64,000 nucleotides of DNA from a bacterium (GTDB lineage Bacteria; Pseudomonadota; Alphaproteobacteria; Sphingomonadales; Sphingomonadaceae): positions 19,897 through 83,896 of the forward strand of contig JAVBXL010000047.1 of NCBI GenBank assembly GCA_030824575.1, read 5' to 3'. The notes under the pieces were generated by a model, which worked only from the letters and a program-made list of their open reading frames with translations, was not told the DNA's origin and did not search any database. Position numbers and translations under genes: made by a program. This document shows positions 43,571 to 52,741 of the stretch, one piece after another (position 1 is the first letter of the stretch; each line of letters begins with the position of its first letter).

Positions 43571-45961
43571 ATGTCGACAATCTGGAAGAGCCGGTTTCAA
43601 GGGCATGTAGCGGGTCTGGCGTTGGCGGCGGCGATGATCGCCGCGCCCGCAATGGCGCAGGAGGCGGCGACGCCCGAACAACCGGCGGCGGATCAGGCCA
43701 ATAGCGCCGACATCATCGTCACCGCCCAGTTCCGCGCGCAGAATTTGCAGGATACGCCGATCGCGATCACCGCGGTATCGGCCGATACGCTGGCCGCGCG
43801 CAGCCAGACCAGCGTCACCGATCTGGGCCAGTTCGCGCCCAACGTCGCGCTGGCCCCCGCGACCAGCATTCAGGGCAATGCGGTCGCCGCCTTCATTCGC
43901 GGCGTGGGGCAGCTCGACGCCAGCTTCGCACTGGAGCCGGGCGTCGGCATCTATATCGACGACATCTATTATGGCACGACCTTCGGCGCGGTCATGGACC
44001 TGACCGACCTGGAGCGGGTCGAGGTGCTGCGCGGACCGCAGGGCACGCTGGCCGGAAAGAACAGCGTCGGCGGCGCGGTGAAGCTGTTCAGCAAGAAGCC
44101 GGATTCCACGGCGGGCGGCTTTGTCGAGGCGACCTATGGCCGGTTCGACCGGCTGGAACTGCGCGGCAGCGCGAACATCCCACTGACCGACGACCTGTTC
44201 CTGCGCGTGTCGGGCGTGTCGAAAAATGTCGACGGCTATATGAAGCTGCTCGACTATGGCTGCGTCAATCCGGCGTCGGGCATCCCGGCCAGCAGCGGCA
44301 ACAAGGATTGCCAGATCGGCACCGAAGGTGGGATCGATGTGATGGCGCTGCGCGCCGCGCTGCGTTATGCGCCGGCCGGATCCCCGCTGGAAATCAACAT
44401 CGTCGCCGATGTGTCCAAGGACAAGAGCGAGACGGTGGCGACCAAATTGCTTTATGCCGACAATCCGTCGGTGCGCAGCTATGTCGCGGGTGATCCCACT
44501 GTCGGCATCCCGTTCGACAGCCGTTTCCTGACCGGGGCGAACAGCTACACATCCTACGCCACCTATGCGACTGGCGGCAATTATACGACGGTGTTCGGCA
44601 TCCCGACCCAGATCGCGCCGGGTGGCTTTTCCGCCAGCCCGACCAGCACGGTCAAGGCCTGGGGCCTTTCCGGCACGATCGATTATGACCTGTCGGACTC
44701 GTTCAAACTCAAGTCGATCACCGGCTATCGCAGCGCGGACGGCACTAGCGCGATCGACGTGGACGGATCGCCGCTCGCCATCCTGTTGCAGGAGTTCACC
44801 TATGGCCATGAGCAGTTCACGCAGGAATTGCGCCTGAGCGCCAATTTCAATGACAAGGTCGACCTGACCGTGGGTGGCTTCTATTATAACGCCACCGACA
44901 CGATCCAGGGGCGCAGCCAGATCCCGACGTTGCTGTTCGACTTCCTGTCGGACGACGTCATCAAAAACCGCAGCATATCGACCTTTGCGCATGGCGAATA
45001 TCATGTCACCGACGCCTTCAACATCATTGGCGGGCTGCGTTATACCGACGACAAGAAGACCTATCGCTATTCGCGCCGCAATGTGGACGGCAGCTTGCCG
45101 AGCGGCGCCTTCTTCACGCCGAACTTCCTGCTGGTCGGGCTGGACGGGCTGACGGGTACGTTCAAGGGCAACCGGGTCGATTATCGCATCGGTGCCAATT
45201 ATCGCTGGTCGGACGAGTTGATGACCTATGCCCAGCTGTCGACCGGCTTCAAAGGTGGCGGCATCAATCCGCGCCCGTCCGCGCCGGATCAGGTCCAGAC
45301 ATTCGGTCCGGAAACGCTGACCACTTATGAGGCCGGGTTCAAGGCCGATCTGTTCGGGCGGATGCTGCGCCTCAATGGCGCGGTGTTCCTGAACAAATAT
45401 GACGATATGCAGCTGGTCCGCTATCAATGCCCGGAAAGCCTGGTTCTGTCCTGCTCGGTCCCGTCCAATGCGGGCGATGCCGAGGTATTCGGTTGGGAAC
45501 TGGAAGCGCAGTTGCGCCCGGCCGATGGCCTGTCGTTCGATGCGTCGGTCGGCTATCTGGATTTCGACTACAAGACCATCACCAACCCGGCGACCCTGGT
45601 GACAAAGGACATGATCGCGCCCTTCATCAGCAAATGGCAATTGTCGGCCGGCGTGCAATATGAAGCGGACCTGGGTGGCAACGGCACGCTGACGCCGCGG
45701 ATCGACTGGTCGTGGCGCTCCAACTTCTATTATAATTCGGTCAACAACCCCTATAATCTGATCGATGCGCCCAGCCTGGTCAATGCGCGGCTGACCTATC
45801 AGGCGGCGGACAAGGACTGGTCGCTCAGCGTTGGCGTGACCAATGTGTTCGGCAAATTCTACTATAATGGCGTGGCGGAGAATGTCGGCACCTTCGGCGT
45901 CGTCACCGGCACCGTGGGCCGTCCGCGCGAATGGACCGCGACCGTCAAGAAAAGCTTCTGA
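43571..45961 (+). CDS. TonB-dependent outer-membrane receptor, likely aromatic dimer uptake
   Basis: 796 residues. Signal peptide ending AMAQ (about 28), TonB-box region ADIIVTAQFRAQ, plug with LERVEVLRGPQGTLAGKNSVGGAVKLFSKKP (about 150-180) and a C-terminal strand ending REWTATVKKSF. It belongs to the sphingomonad receptor group often found in catabolic clusters. The palindrome-containing promoter lies at the end of the dioxygenase gene, and an aldehyde dehydrogenase and DoxX gene follow in the same operon, so it probably imports the lignin-derived compound processed by these enzymes. The start has GAGGAAAAG upstream; the long frame before it is the untranslated leader (43394-43570). Confidence 0.9.
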   Translation: MSTIWKSRFQGHVAGLALAAAMIAAPAMAQEAATPEQPAADQANSADIIVTAQFRAQNLQDTPIAITAVSADTLAARSQTSVTDLGQFAPNVALAPATSIQGNAVAAFIRGVGQLDASFALEPGVGIYIDDIYYGTTFGAVMDLTDLERVEVLRGPQGTLAGKNSVGGAVKLFSKKPDSTAGGFVEATYGRFDRLELRGSANIPLTDDLFLRVSGVSKNVDGYMKLLDYGCVNPASGIPASSGNKDCQIGTEGGIDVMALRAALRYAPAGSPLEINIVADVSKDKSETVATKLLYADNPSVRSYVAGDPTVGIPFDSRFLTGANSYTSYATYATGGNYTTVFGIPTQIAPGGFSASPTSTVKAWGLSGTIDYDLSDSFKLKSITGYRSADGTSAIDVDGSPLAILLQEFTYGHEQFTQELRLSANFNDKVDLTVGGFYYNATDTIQGRSQIPTLLFDFLSDDVIKNRSISTFAHGEYHVTDAFNIIGGLRYTDDKKTYRYSRRNVDGSLPSGAFFTPNFLLVGLDGLTGTFKGNRVDYRIGANYRWSDELMTYAQLSTGFKGGGINPRPSAPDQVQTFGPETLTTYEAGFKADLFGRMLRLNGAVFLNKYDDMQLVRYQCPESLVLSCSVPSNAGDAEVFGWELEAQLRPADGLSFDASVGYLDFDYKTITNPATLVTKDMIAPFISKWQLSAGVQYEADLGGNGTLTPRIDWSWRSNFYYNSVNNPYNLIDAPSLVNARLTYQAADKDWSLSVGVTNVFGKFYYNGVAENVGTFGVVTGTVGRPREWTATVKKSF

Positions 45962-45967
45962 GAGGAA

Positions 45968-47446
45968 ATGGACAACATGATTCCCGCAGGCATTCGCATC
46001 GCCCATCCCGACAAGCTGTTCATCGGCGGCGCGTGGATCGATTCCACCGGCGACGGCGTAATCGAAATCGTGTCGCCCAATAGCGAGGAAGTGATCGCCC
46101 GCGTGGCCGACGGCACGGAGGCGGACATGGACCTCGCCGTTGCGGCTGCGCGCAAGGCGTTCGATGAAGGGCCATGGCCGACCATGGACCCGGCCGAGCG
46201 GGGGGCGATCGTCAAGCGCATTGGCGCTGAACTGGAAAAGCGCGCGCCCGAACTGGCGGCCGCCTGGACGGCGCAGGTGGGCGGGCTGGCGAGCTTCGCG
46301 CCGATCATGACCGGCGGCGCGACCGCGACGCTGATGGCGATAGCCGGCTATGCCGACAGCTACCCGTTCGTGGAGCGGCGCCCCTCACACATGGTCAACA
46401 CCGCGATCGTGGTGCAGGAGCCGGCCGGTGTGGTCGCGGCGATCGCGCCGTGGAACGCGCCCTATGGCATCATGTCGGCAAAGGTCGCCTATGCGCTGGT
46501 CGCGGGCTGCACCGTCATCATGAAGCCATCGCCCGAAACCCCGCTGGAGGCCTATATCATGGCCGAAGCGGCGGAGGCTGCGGGCGTGCCGCCGGGCGTC
46601 GTCAACTTGGTCGCCGCCGGGCGCGATGCGTCCGACCATCTGGTGCGCAATCCGGGGATCGACAAGGTGACCTTCACCGGATCGACGCTGGCGGGCAAGC
46701 GGATCGGGGAGGTGTGCGCCGGGCGCGTGGCGCGCTGCACGCTGGAACTAGGCGGCAAGTCGGCGGCGATCGTGCGCGACGATTTCCCGATCGAGGCGGC
46801 CGCCGCGATCCTGGGCCACACCATCACCATCATGAGCGGCCAGGTATGCGCGATGCTCAGCCGCGCCATCGTGCCCAAGCACCGGCATGACGCACTGGCC
46901 GACGCCATCGCCAAGGTGATGCAGGGCATCCGCATCGGCCATAGCGATGCGGCCGATACCCAGCTTGGTCCGGTGGCGATGAAGCGGCAACTGGACCGGG
47001 TAGAGGAATATATCGCGCTGGGCCGCGACAGCGCCGATCTGGTGACGGGCGGCAACCGTCCGGCGCATCTGAACAAGGGCTATTTCATCGAACCGACCCT
47101 GTTCGCCAATGTCGATAATGGCAGCCGGATTGCGCAGGAGGAGATTTTCGGCCCGGTGCTCTGCCTGATCCCGGCCGAGGATGAGGAAGATGCCATTCGC
47201 ATCGCCAACGACAGCAGCTTTGGCCTCAACGGATCGGTGCTGACCAACGATGCCGACGCGGCCTATCGCATCGGCCGCCGTATTCGGGCGGGCGGCTTTG
47301 GGCAAAATGGCATGAAGCTGGAATTCGGCCTGCCCTTTGGCGGTTTCAAGCAATCGGGCATCGGCCGCGAAGGCGGGGTGGAGGGGCTGCATCCCTATCT
47401 GGAAACCAAGACGATCCTGCTCGACGGCGCGCCCGCAGGCTTCTGA
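45968..47446 (+). CDS. Aldehyde dehydrogenase
   Basis: 492 residues, complete ALDH fold: IAPWNAPYGIMSAKVAYALVAG (about 159-180), Glu260 in TLELGGKSAA, nucleophile Cys294 in SGQVCAMLSR, and QEEIFGPVLCLIP. NAD(P)-dependent oxidation of an aldehyde to an acid in the cytoplasm. It follows the TonB receptor by six bases and is one gene away from a lignostilbene dioxygenase, so it may remove the aldehydes produced by stilbene cleavage, or act as a ValA-like enzyme on vanilloyl acetaldehyde. Substrate open. Confidence 0.9.
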   Translation: MDNMIPAGIRIAHPDKLFIGGAWIDSTGDGVIEIVSPNSEEVIARVADGTEADMDLAVAAARKAFDEGPWPTMDPAERGAIVKRIGAELEKRAPELAAAWTAQVGGLASFAPIMTGGATATLMAIAGYADSYPFVERRPSHMVNTAIVVQEPAGVVAAIAPWNAPYGIMSAKVAYALVAGCTVIMKPSPETPLEAYIMAEAAEAAGVPPGVVNLVAAGRDASDHLVRNPGIDKVTFTGSTLAGKRIGEVCAGRVARCTLELGGKSAAIVRDDFPIEAAAAILGHTITIMSGQVCAMLSRAIVPKHRHDALADAIAKVMQGIRIGHSDAADTQLGPVAMKRQLDRVEEYIALGRDSADLVTGGNRPAHLNKGYFIEPTLFANVDNGSRIAQEEIFGPVLCLIPAEDEEDAIRIANDSSFGLNGSVLTNDADAAYRIGRRIRAGGFGQNGMKLEFGLPFGGFKQSGIGREGGVEGLHPYLETKTILLDGAPAGF

Positions 47447-47448
47447 CG

Positions 47449-47859
47449 ATGATCGCCCTTAATGCGCAGGGGCGCGGGACCTGCGCGGCATTCACCGCCG
47501 CCCGGATCATCTTTGGCGGTTGGTTCCTCTTTTCGGGGGTGGAATATTTCACCCCCTTCGACCTTCAGCCATTGGGCAATACGCCGTTGGCGCGGGAATT
47601 TACGCTGGCGCTGATCCATAGCGGCCTGTTCGCCTGGATCAAGGTGATGGAAGTGGTCGCCGCGTTGCTGATATTGGCGAACCGGGCGGTGCTGCCTGCC
47701 GCGTTGGCCTGCGTGCCTCTGAACATCGTCATTGGCTACTGGAATTTCGTGCTTGATCCGGGCGTGGTCGAATATGCGTTCGGGATCGTGACGCTGGTGT
47801 TGAACGGCATATTGCTATGGCCCTGGCGTCAGGTGTTGGTCGGTCTCCTGCGCTGGTAG
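47449..47859 (+). CDS. DoxX-like membrane protein
   Basis: 136 residues with four hydrophobic helices: FTAARIIFGGWFLFSGVEYF (about 15-34), LFAWIKVMEVVAALLILA, LPAALACVPLNIVIGYWNFVL and YAFGIVTLVLNGILLWPW. The first helix matches the DoxX/DUF417-like opening. Function in the family is uncertain; some members partner with quinone-linked oxidoreductases. It starts two bases after the aldehyde dehydrogenase stop, so it is the third gene of the TonB-ALDH operon. Confidence 0.78.
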   Translation: MIALNAQGRGTCAAFTAARIIFGGWFLFSGVEYFTPFDLQPLGNTPLAREFTLALIHSGLFAWIKVMEVVAALLILANRAVLPAALACVPLNIVIGYWNFVLDPGVVEYAFGIVTLVLNGILLWPWRQVLVGLLRW

Positions 47860-47863
47860 AGTG

Positions 47864-47885
47864 TGGCATATGGGCCATATTGCCA
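47864..47885. promoter_or_regulatory. Imperfect inverted repeat TGGCATAT-N6-ATATTGCCA region
   Basis: A near-palindrome (TGGCATATGG / CCATATTGCCA) immediately after the DoxX gene and 118 bases before the AraC gene. It may be an operator for the AraC regulator; nothing else in the window matches it. Confidence 0.3.
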
Positions 47886-48002
47886 GTTTCGTATGCCGAG
47901 GATACTTTCGCACTCCTAGACTCGTAGGCGGACATGAATGGCTGATCGACGGGCGGGGAGAGGGGTTTCGGCTATGTCCGACGATGTCATCTATCATATC
48001 GA

Positions 48003-48941
48003 GTGGGTCCGCTGAGCGCGGTAGAGCGTTTTTCCACCCAGTTGGTGCCGCCGCCGCGGCGCCAGCACTTCTGGCGGGATGTCGTCGCCGAAGCCTTTCC
48101 TGGCATGACCGCCCATGCACCCGAAGGGATAAAGGCAGACCTGGCGCGCTGGTCCTTGGGCGGCGTCGGTTTGGCGCGGGCGCGGAGCGAAAGGGCGCAG
48201 GTCAGCCGGGTCGCGACGGAGGGAGAGGGGCGGCACCTCCTGCTTCATCTGCTCCATCGCGGGTCGATGACCATGCTGCATGGCGACCGCAGCAGCACAG
48301 CGCGGGTCGGCGACATCGTGATCGCCGATGATCGGCACCCTTATGCCATCGATATTTCGCAGTATAACGACTGCCTGATCCTTCAGGTGCCGATTGCCAT
48401 GATGGGCGACGATATTGCCGGGCGTGACTGGCATGGCTGCCTGATGCCATCGACCAATCCCAACGTGCTTTTCCTGGCCCATGTGCTGCATGGCCTTTGG
48501 TCGCAACGGGATCAATTTGCCGATCTGGACGACGATGCCGGGGTCTTGCTCGCCGACGCAGCGCGGATGCTGTGCCGCCGCAGCAGCCTGGATCGCCCGG
48601 CGGTGCAACTGCCGCGATCTCCGGTGGACTATGCGTTGGAGCATCTGGGCAATCCTGATCTTGGCACGGCGCTGATCTGTGAGGCGCTGGACCTGTCGCC
48701 CCGTGCCGTGCAGAAAAGCTTCGTCCGTCATGTCGGGCTGACACCCACGGCCTTCATCACGGGACGGCGGCTGGAGCGGGCGGCCGCGATGCTGACGCAT
48801 GACGACGGGCGCACGATCACCGACATCGCTTTCGAAGTCGGGTTCAACGATTCCGCTTTCTTCACACGCTGCTTCCGGCGGCGCTTCGGCGTTTCGCCCA
48901 GTCAGTGGCGAAGTGGCAAAGGCGGTTCGCTTCAGTCCTGA
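48003..48941 (+). CDS. AraC-family transcriptional regulator
   Basis: 312 residues from a GTG. N-terminal sensing domain (HLLLHLLHRGSMTMLHGDRSSTARVGDIVIADDRHPYAIDI, about 78-118, the AraC_binding_2 look) and a C-terminal double HTH: NPDLGTALICEALDLSPRAVQKSFVRHVGLTPTAFITGRRLERAAAMLTHDDGRTITDIAFEVGFNDSAFFTRCFRRRFGVSPSQWR (about 220-305). It is followed at 96 bases by a TonB receptor and Zn alcohol dehydrogenase gene, which it probably activates. Ligand unknown. Confidence 0.88.
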   Translation: MGPLSAVERFSTQLVPPPRRQHFWRDVVAEAFPGMTAHAPEGIKADLARWSLGGVGLARARSERAQVSRVATEGEGRHLLLHLLHRGSMTMLHGDRSSTARVGDIVIADDRHPYAIDISQYNDCLILQVPIAMMGDDIAGRDWHGCLMPSTNPNVLFLAHVLHGLWSQRDQFADLDDDAGVLLADAARMLCRRSSLDRPAVQLPRSPVDYALEHLGNPDLGTALICEALDLSPRAVQKSFVRHVGLTPTAFITGRRLERAAAMLTHDDGRTITDIAFEVGFNDSAFFTRCFRRRFGVSPSQWRSGKGGSLQS

Positions 48942-49036
48942 TTACCCGTTCGCCTGCATCCAAGACCGCGGCCGTCCATGGCCCTATACCATTGCGTAGT
49001 CGCCGAGACAGGCGAGGCATTTACGGGAGGATGAAG

Positions 49037-51628
49037 ATGGGCAATTCCAAGATGGCGATGCTGTTGGCATCGAGCGCGCTGGTCGCGGCGCCGGCATTGG
49101 CGCAGGATAACGCCGCGACAGGGGAACAGAGCGGCGGGATCGCCGAGATCGTCGTGACCGCCCAGAAGCGCGCGGAAAATGTGCAGGATGTGCCGATCGC
49201 GATTTCCGCCTTCACATCAGAATCCTTGCAGGAACGCGCCGTCGGCAGCGTATCGCAACTTTCCGCCATTGCGCCCAACGTCAATCTGGACGCCGGCACG
49301 CCCTTTTCCGGCTCCACGGCTGTCCTCGCCGCCTATATTCGCGGCATCGGATCGGACGATTTCGCCTTCAACATCGATCCGGGCGTCGGCATCTATCTGG
49401 ATGGCGTCTATCTTGCCCGCACGGTCGGCGCGAACCAGGATCTGCTGGACGTCGCACGGGTCGAAATCCTTAAAGGGCCGCAGGGCACGCTGTTTGGCCG
49501 CAACACGATCGGCGGCGCAATTTCCATCGTCACCGCCGATCCCGGCAAGGAATTTACCGCCAAGGGCGACGTGACGCTGGGCAGCTACAAGCTGTTCCAG
49601 GCGCGCGGGTCGGTGACGGTGCCGATCACCGATGGCCTCAGTTCCGCCTTCACTTTCGGCATCAAGTCGCGCGACGGGTTTTTGAAGCGCCTGCCCTATC
49701 CCGACCAGCGCGCCAACAATGCGCCGCCCTTCTCCGCCTTCTCTGCTGCTGGCTATGAGAGCGCCAGCAAGGAAGGGGAGAATGACAATTGGAACCTGCG
49801 CGGCAAGCTGCGCTGGGACAATGGCGGGGCGGTGCGGGCGACCTTCTCCGGCGATTACAGCAAGGACAAGGGCACGTCGGCCAACAAGCTGATCGGCACC
49901 GCGGAGTCCGTCCCCGGCAATTTCGCGGGTACGACCAACCTGCCCGGCACGGCGTTTGATCCGACCGGCACCACCGGATTCCTGTTCGCGGGCCTCTATA
50001 ATTTCTGCATCGGCAGTACCGGGGCGGAGATTGCCGCGCGCAATGCGCAGGCCTTGTGCGGCGTGGCTGGCACCCAGTTCAACCCGCAATTCCAGCTGGC
50101 CAGCGTCGCCAGCGCCAATGTCGACGGCAATCCCGCCAATGATCGCCTGCCTTGGGACAGTCGCTACCTGATCGCCAACAAGGACCGCAGCTATGCCAGC
50201 GGCAACAGCTATTCCAATCTGGAAAGCTGGGGGCTGAGCGGTATCGTCGATTTCGACTTGGCCGACAATGTCGCGCTCAAATCCATCACGGCCTATCGTG
50301 AGCTGCACTGGAATGCAGGGTTGGATGCGGACGGGTCGCCGCTCAACTTCCTGCAACTCAGCTTCACCATGAACCAGTGGCAGTTCAGCCAGGAATTCCA
50401 GCTGCTCGGCAATGCGTTCGAGGAAAAGCTGCGCTATGTGCTGGGCGCCTATTATTTCAAGGAAGCGGGCGACCTGCATGACTATGTGACCTTTGGCGAA
50501 GGTCTGGTGCAGGTCGATGGTCCCAACCAGCTGGGCACCAAAAATTATGCCTTCTTTGGCCAGATCGACTATCGGCCGATCGACCTGATCGGCATCACCA
50601 TCGGCGGGCGCTACACCAATGAACGCAAGCGGTTCGAGGGTGGGCAGCAGGAGCTGAACGGGTTCAACTACAAGCTGTTCGGCTGCGCGGACGCCAACGG
50701 CAATATCTTCCCCGGCGGCGCCTTTCCGCTGGCACCGATCCCTTGCCAGGCGGGGCTGAGCTATCCTGATCCTAGCAATCCGGTGCGGGTCTATACGCCA
50801 GGCGTCAACCGCAAGAAGTTCAGCGACTTCTCGCCCAAGGTCGGGGTGCAGATCCACCCGTCGGAGGATGTCATGCTCTATGGCAGCTGGTCGAAGGGCT
50901 ACAAGACCGGCGGATGGACCACGCGCCTGACCAACCCGCAGGGCAATGTCGCACCAGATTTTGACGAGGAAAGGGCGACCACCTGGGAAGCGGGCATCAA
51001 GTCGACTTTGCTCGACCGTCATCTGCAACTCAACGCGGCTGTGTTCTCGACCAAATATCGCGATATCCAGCTTAATATCCAGGTCGGCACGTCGCCCACC
51101 ATCGCCAATGCGGGCGACGCGCGCATCCGGGGCTTTGAACTGGAAGTTGTGGCTGCGCCTGTCGACGGCCTGACCATCAACGGGTCGGCCGGTTATATCG
51201 ATGCGCAATATACATCGGTTTCGGCGGGTGCCGCCGCCGTAGGCGGGGCCAATCCCTTCCAGGCGGGGACGCTGGTGGGCGAAACACTCCCCAAGACGCC
51301 CAAGTGGAAGGTCAATCTCAGCCCTCGTTATGAGGCGAAGCTGGGCAATGGCGGATCGGTGGTCATGCTCGCGGACTGGACCTACACGTCCAGCGCGTGG
51401 AACGATACGCAGCGGACATTGCTGCTCAAGCGGGTATCGACCGACATCGTCAACGCTTCGATCAGCTATCGGGAACCGGATGGCCACTGGTCGCTGACGG
51501 CGGGCGGCACCAACCTGACCGACAAGCGCTTCCTGACATCGGGCGGATCGAACATTGCGGCGGGCGCGATCTTCGGCACCTATAACCGGCCGCGCGAATG
51601 GTATGTCCGCTTCGGCTTCGACTTCTGA
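49037..51628 (+). CDS. TonB-dependent outer-membrane receptor
   Basis: 863 residues. Signal peptide ending ALAQ, box region AEIVVTAQKRAENVQDVPIAISAF, plug motif VARVEILKGPQGTLFGRNTIGGAISIVTADP (about 139-169), barrel ending REWYVRFGFDF. GGGAGG at 49025-49030 fits the ATG at 49037 better than the one at 49031. It lies between an AraC regulator and a Zn alcohol dehydrogenase gene (two bases downstream), so the imported molecule probably carries an alcohol oxidised by that enzyme. Confidence 0.9.
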   Translation: MGNSKMAMLLASSALVAAPALAQDNAATGEQSGGIAEIVVTAQKRAENVQDVPIAISAFTSESLQERAVGSVSQLSAIAPNVNLDAGTPFSGSTAVLAAYIRGIGSDDFAFNIDPGVGIYLDGVYLARTVGANQDLLDVARVEILKGPQGTLFGRNTIGGAISIVTADPGKEFTAKGDVTLGSYKLFQARGSVTVPITDGLSSAFTFGIKSRDGFLKRLPYPDQRANNAPPFSAFSAAGYESASKEGENDNWNLRGKLRWDNGGAVRATFSGDYSKDKGTSANKLIGTAESVPGNFAGTTNLPGTAFDPTGTTGFLFAGLYNFCIGSTGAEIAARNAQALCGVAGTQFNPQFQLASVASANVDGNPANDRLPWDSRYLIANKDRSYASGNSYSNLESWGLSGIVDFDLADNVALKSITAYRELHWNAGLDADGSPLNFLQLSFTMNQWQFSQEFQLLGNAFEEKLRYVLGAYYFKEAGDLHDYVTFGEGLVQVDGPNQLGTKNYAFFGQIDYRPIDLIGITIGGRYTNERKRFEGGQQELNGFNYKLFGCADANGNIFPGGAFPLAPIPCQAGLSYPDPSNPVRVYTPGVNRKKFSDFSPKVGVQIHPSEDVMLYGSWSKGYKTGGWTTRLTNPQGNVAPDFDEERATTWEAGIKSTLLDRHLQLNAAVFSTKYRDIQLNIQVGTSPTIANAGDARIRGFELEVVAAPVDGLTINGSAGYIDAQYTSVSAGAAAVGGANPFQAGTLVGETLPKTPKWKVNLSPRYEAKLGNGGSVVMLADWTYTSSAWNDTQRTLLLKRVSTDIVNASISYREPDGHWSLTAGGTNLTDKRFLTSGGSNIAAGAIFGTYNRPREWYVRFGFDF

Positions 51629-51630
51629 CA

Positions 51631-52716
51631 ATGGGCCGCATCACGATCGACGCAGCGGTGGTGGAGGGGGCGGGCAGCCCCTTCCGCTTCGAGACGCTGA
51701 CCATGGACTCGCCCGGTCCAGACCAGATTCGGGTGCGGCTCCGCGCCTGCGGCATTTGCCATACCGACATGGTGATGCGGGACGGCGCTCTGCCCAACCC
51801 CTTTCCGGTCATATTGGGCCATGAAGGGGCGGGCGTTGTTGACGCGGTTGGGGTGGACGTCGAAGGCATTGCACCGGGCGACCATGTGCTGCTGAGCTTC
51901 CACAGTTGCCGCGCGTGTGGAGCCTGTCACGATCATCAGCCCGGATATTGCGTAGAATTTGTCCCGCGCAACTTTCTGGGCGTGACGCAGGCGGGGCAGG
52001 GCGGCATCTGGCGCGGTGACCAGAGGATCGGCAGCAATATTTTCGGCCAGCCGGCCTTTGCCACCTACGCCTTTGCCCATAGCGACAATGTGGTGCGGAT
52101 CGACCGCGACTTACCGCTAGACATCCTCGCGCCGCTCGGCTGCGGGGTGCAGACGGGCGCGGGGACGGTGCTGGAAACATTGAAGGTCGCGCCGGGCCAG
52201 TCGATCGCGATATTGGGCGCGGGGGCGGTCGGGCTGTCGGCGTTGATGGCGGCGGTGATCGCGGGCGCGGGGCGGATCGCGGTGATTGATCGCCATGCCA
52301 GCCGCCTTGCCCTGGCGCGCGAAGTGGGGGCGACCGAGACGGGCAATGACCTGGCCGCACTCGACGGTCTGTTCGACCATATCGTCGATACGACCGGCGT
52401 TGCCGCTCTGCTGAGCGTTGCCGTTGACAGGCTGGCGCAGCGTGGCGCGCTGGCGCTGGTGGGCGCCTATCCGCCTGGTGGCTTTTCCATCGATCCTTCA
52501 GCGATCATGAGCATGGGGCGGCGGATCGTCGGCGTGGTCGAAGGCGGCATCGACCCGCAGATTTTCATTCCGCAACTGATCGGCCATTATCGCGATGGCC
52601 GCCTGCCGCTGGAAAAGTTGATCCAGCACTATGATTTCGCCGATCTGGAAGCCGCCTTCGCGGCGTCGGAAAGCGGGGCGGTGGTCAAGCCTGTGGTGGT
52701 AATGCCCCCACCCTGA
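51631..52716 (+). CDS. Zinc-dependent aryl/benzyl alcohol dehydrogenase (MDR family)
   Basis: 361 residues. Catalytic zinc site in ACGICHTDMVMRDG (about 40-53) and GHEGAGVV; structural zinc in CRACGACHDHQPGYC (about 93-107); NAD fold LGAGAVGLSALMAAVIAGAG. It resembles benzyl alcohol dehydrogenase (XylB-type), including the FLGVTQAGQGGIW segment after the zinc loop. It would oxidise an aromatic primary alcohol to the aldehyde. It starts two bases after the TonB receptor stop. Confidence 0.88.
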   Translation: MGRITIDAAVVEGAGSPFRFETLTMDSPGPDQIRVRLRACGICHTDMVMRDGALPNPFPVILGHEGAGVVDAVGVDVEGIAPGDHVLLSFHSCRACGACHDHQPGYCVEFVPRNFLGVTQAGQGGIWRGDQRIGSNIFGQPAFATYAFAHSDNVVRIDRDLPLDILAPLGCGVQTGAGTVLETLKVAPGQSIAILGAGAVGLSALMAAVIAGAGRIAVIDRHASRLALAREVGATETGNDLAALDGLFDHIVDTTGVAALLSVAVDRLAQRGALALVGAYPPGGFSIDPSAIMSMGRRIVGVVEGGIDPQIFIPQLIGHYRDGRLPLEKLIQHYDFADLEAAFAASESGAVVKPVVVMPPP

Positions 52717-52741
52717 CCGTAACCCCTACCATCGCCATCAT

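Noticed and set aside
43391..46006. 871-codon open frame on the minus strand
   Set aside because: It is antisense to a TonB receptor with full family motifs; its residues (His, Arg, Asp, Ile repeats) are the usual complement shadow of a G/C-rich gene.
49217..51631. 804-codon open frame on the minus strand
   Set aside because: Antisense shadow of the second TonB receptor; no protein family features.
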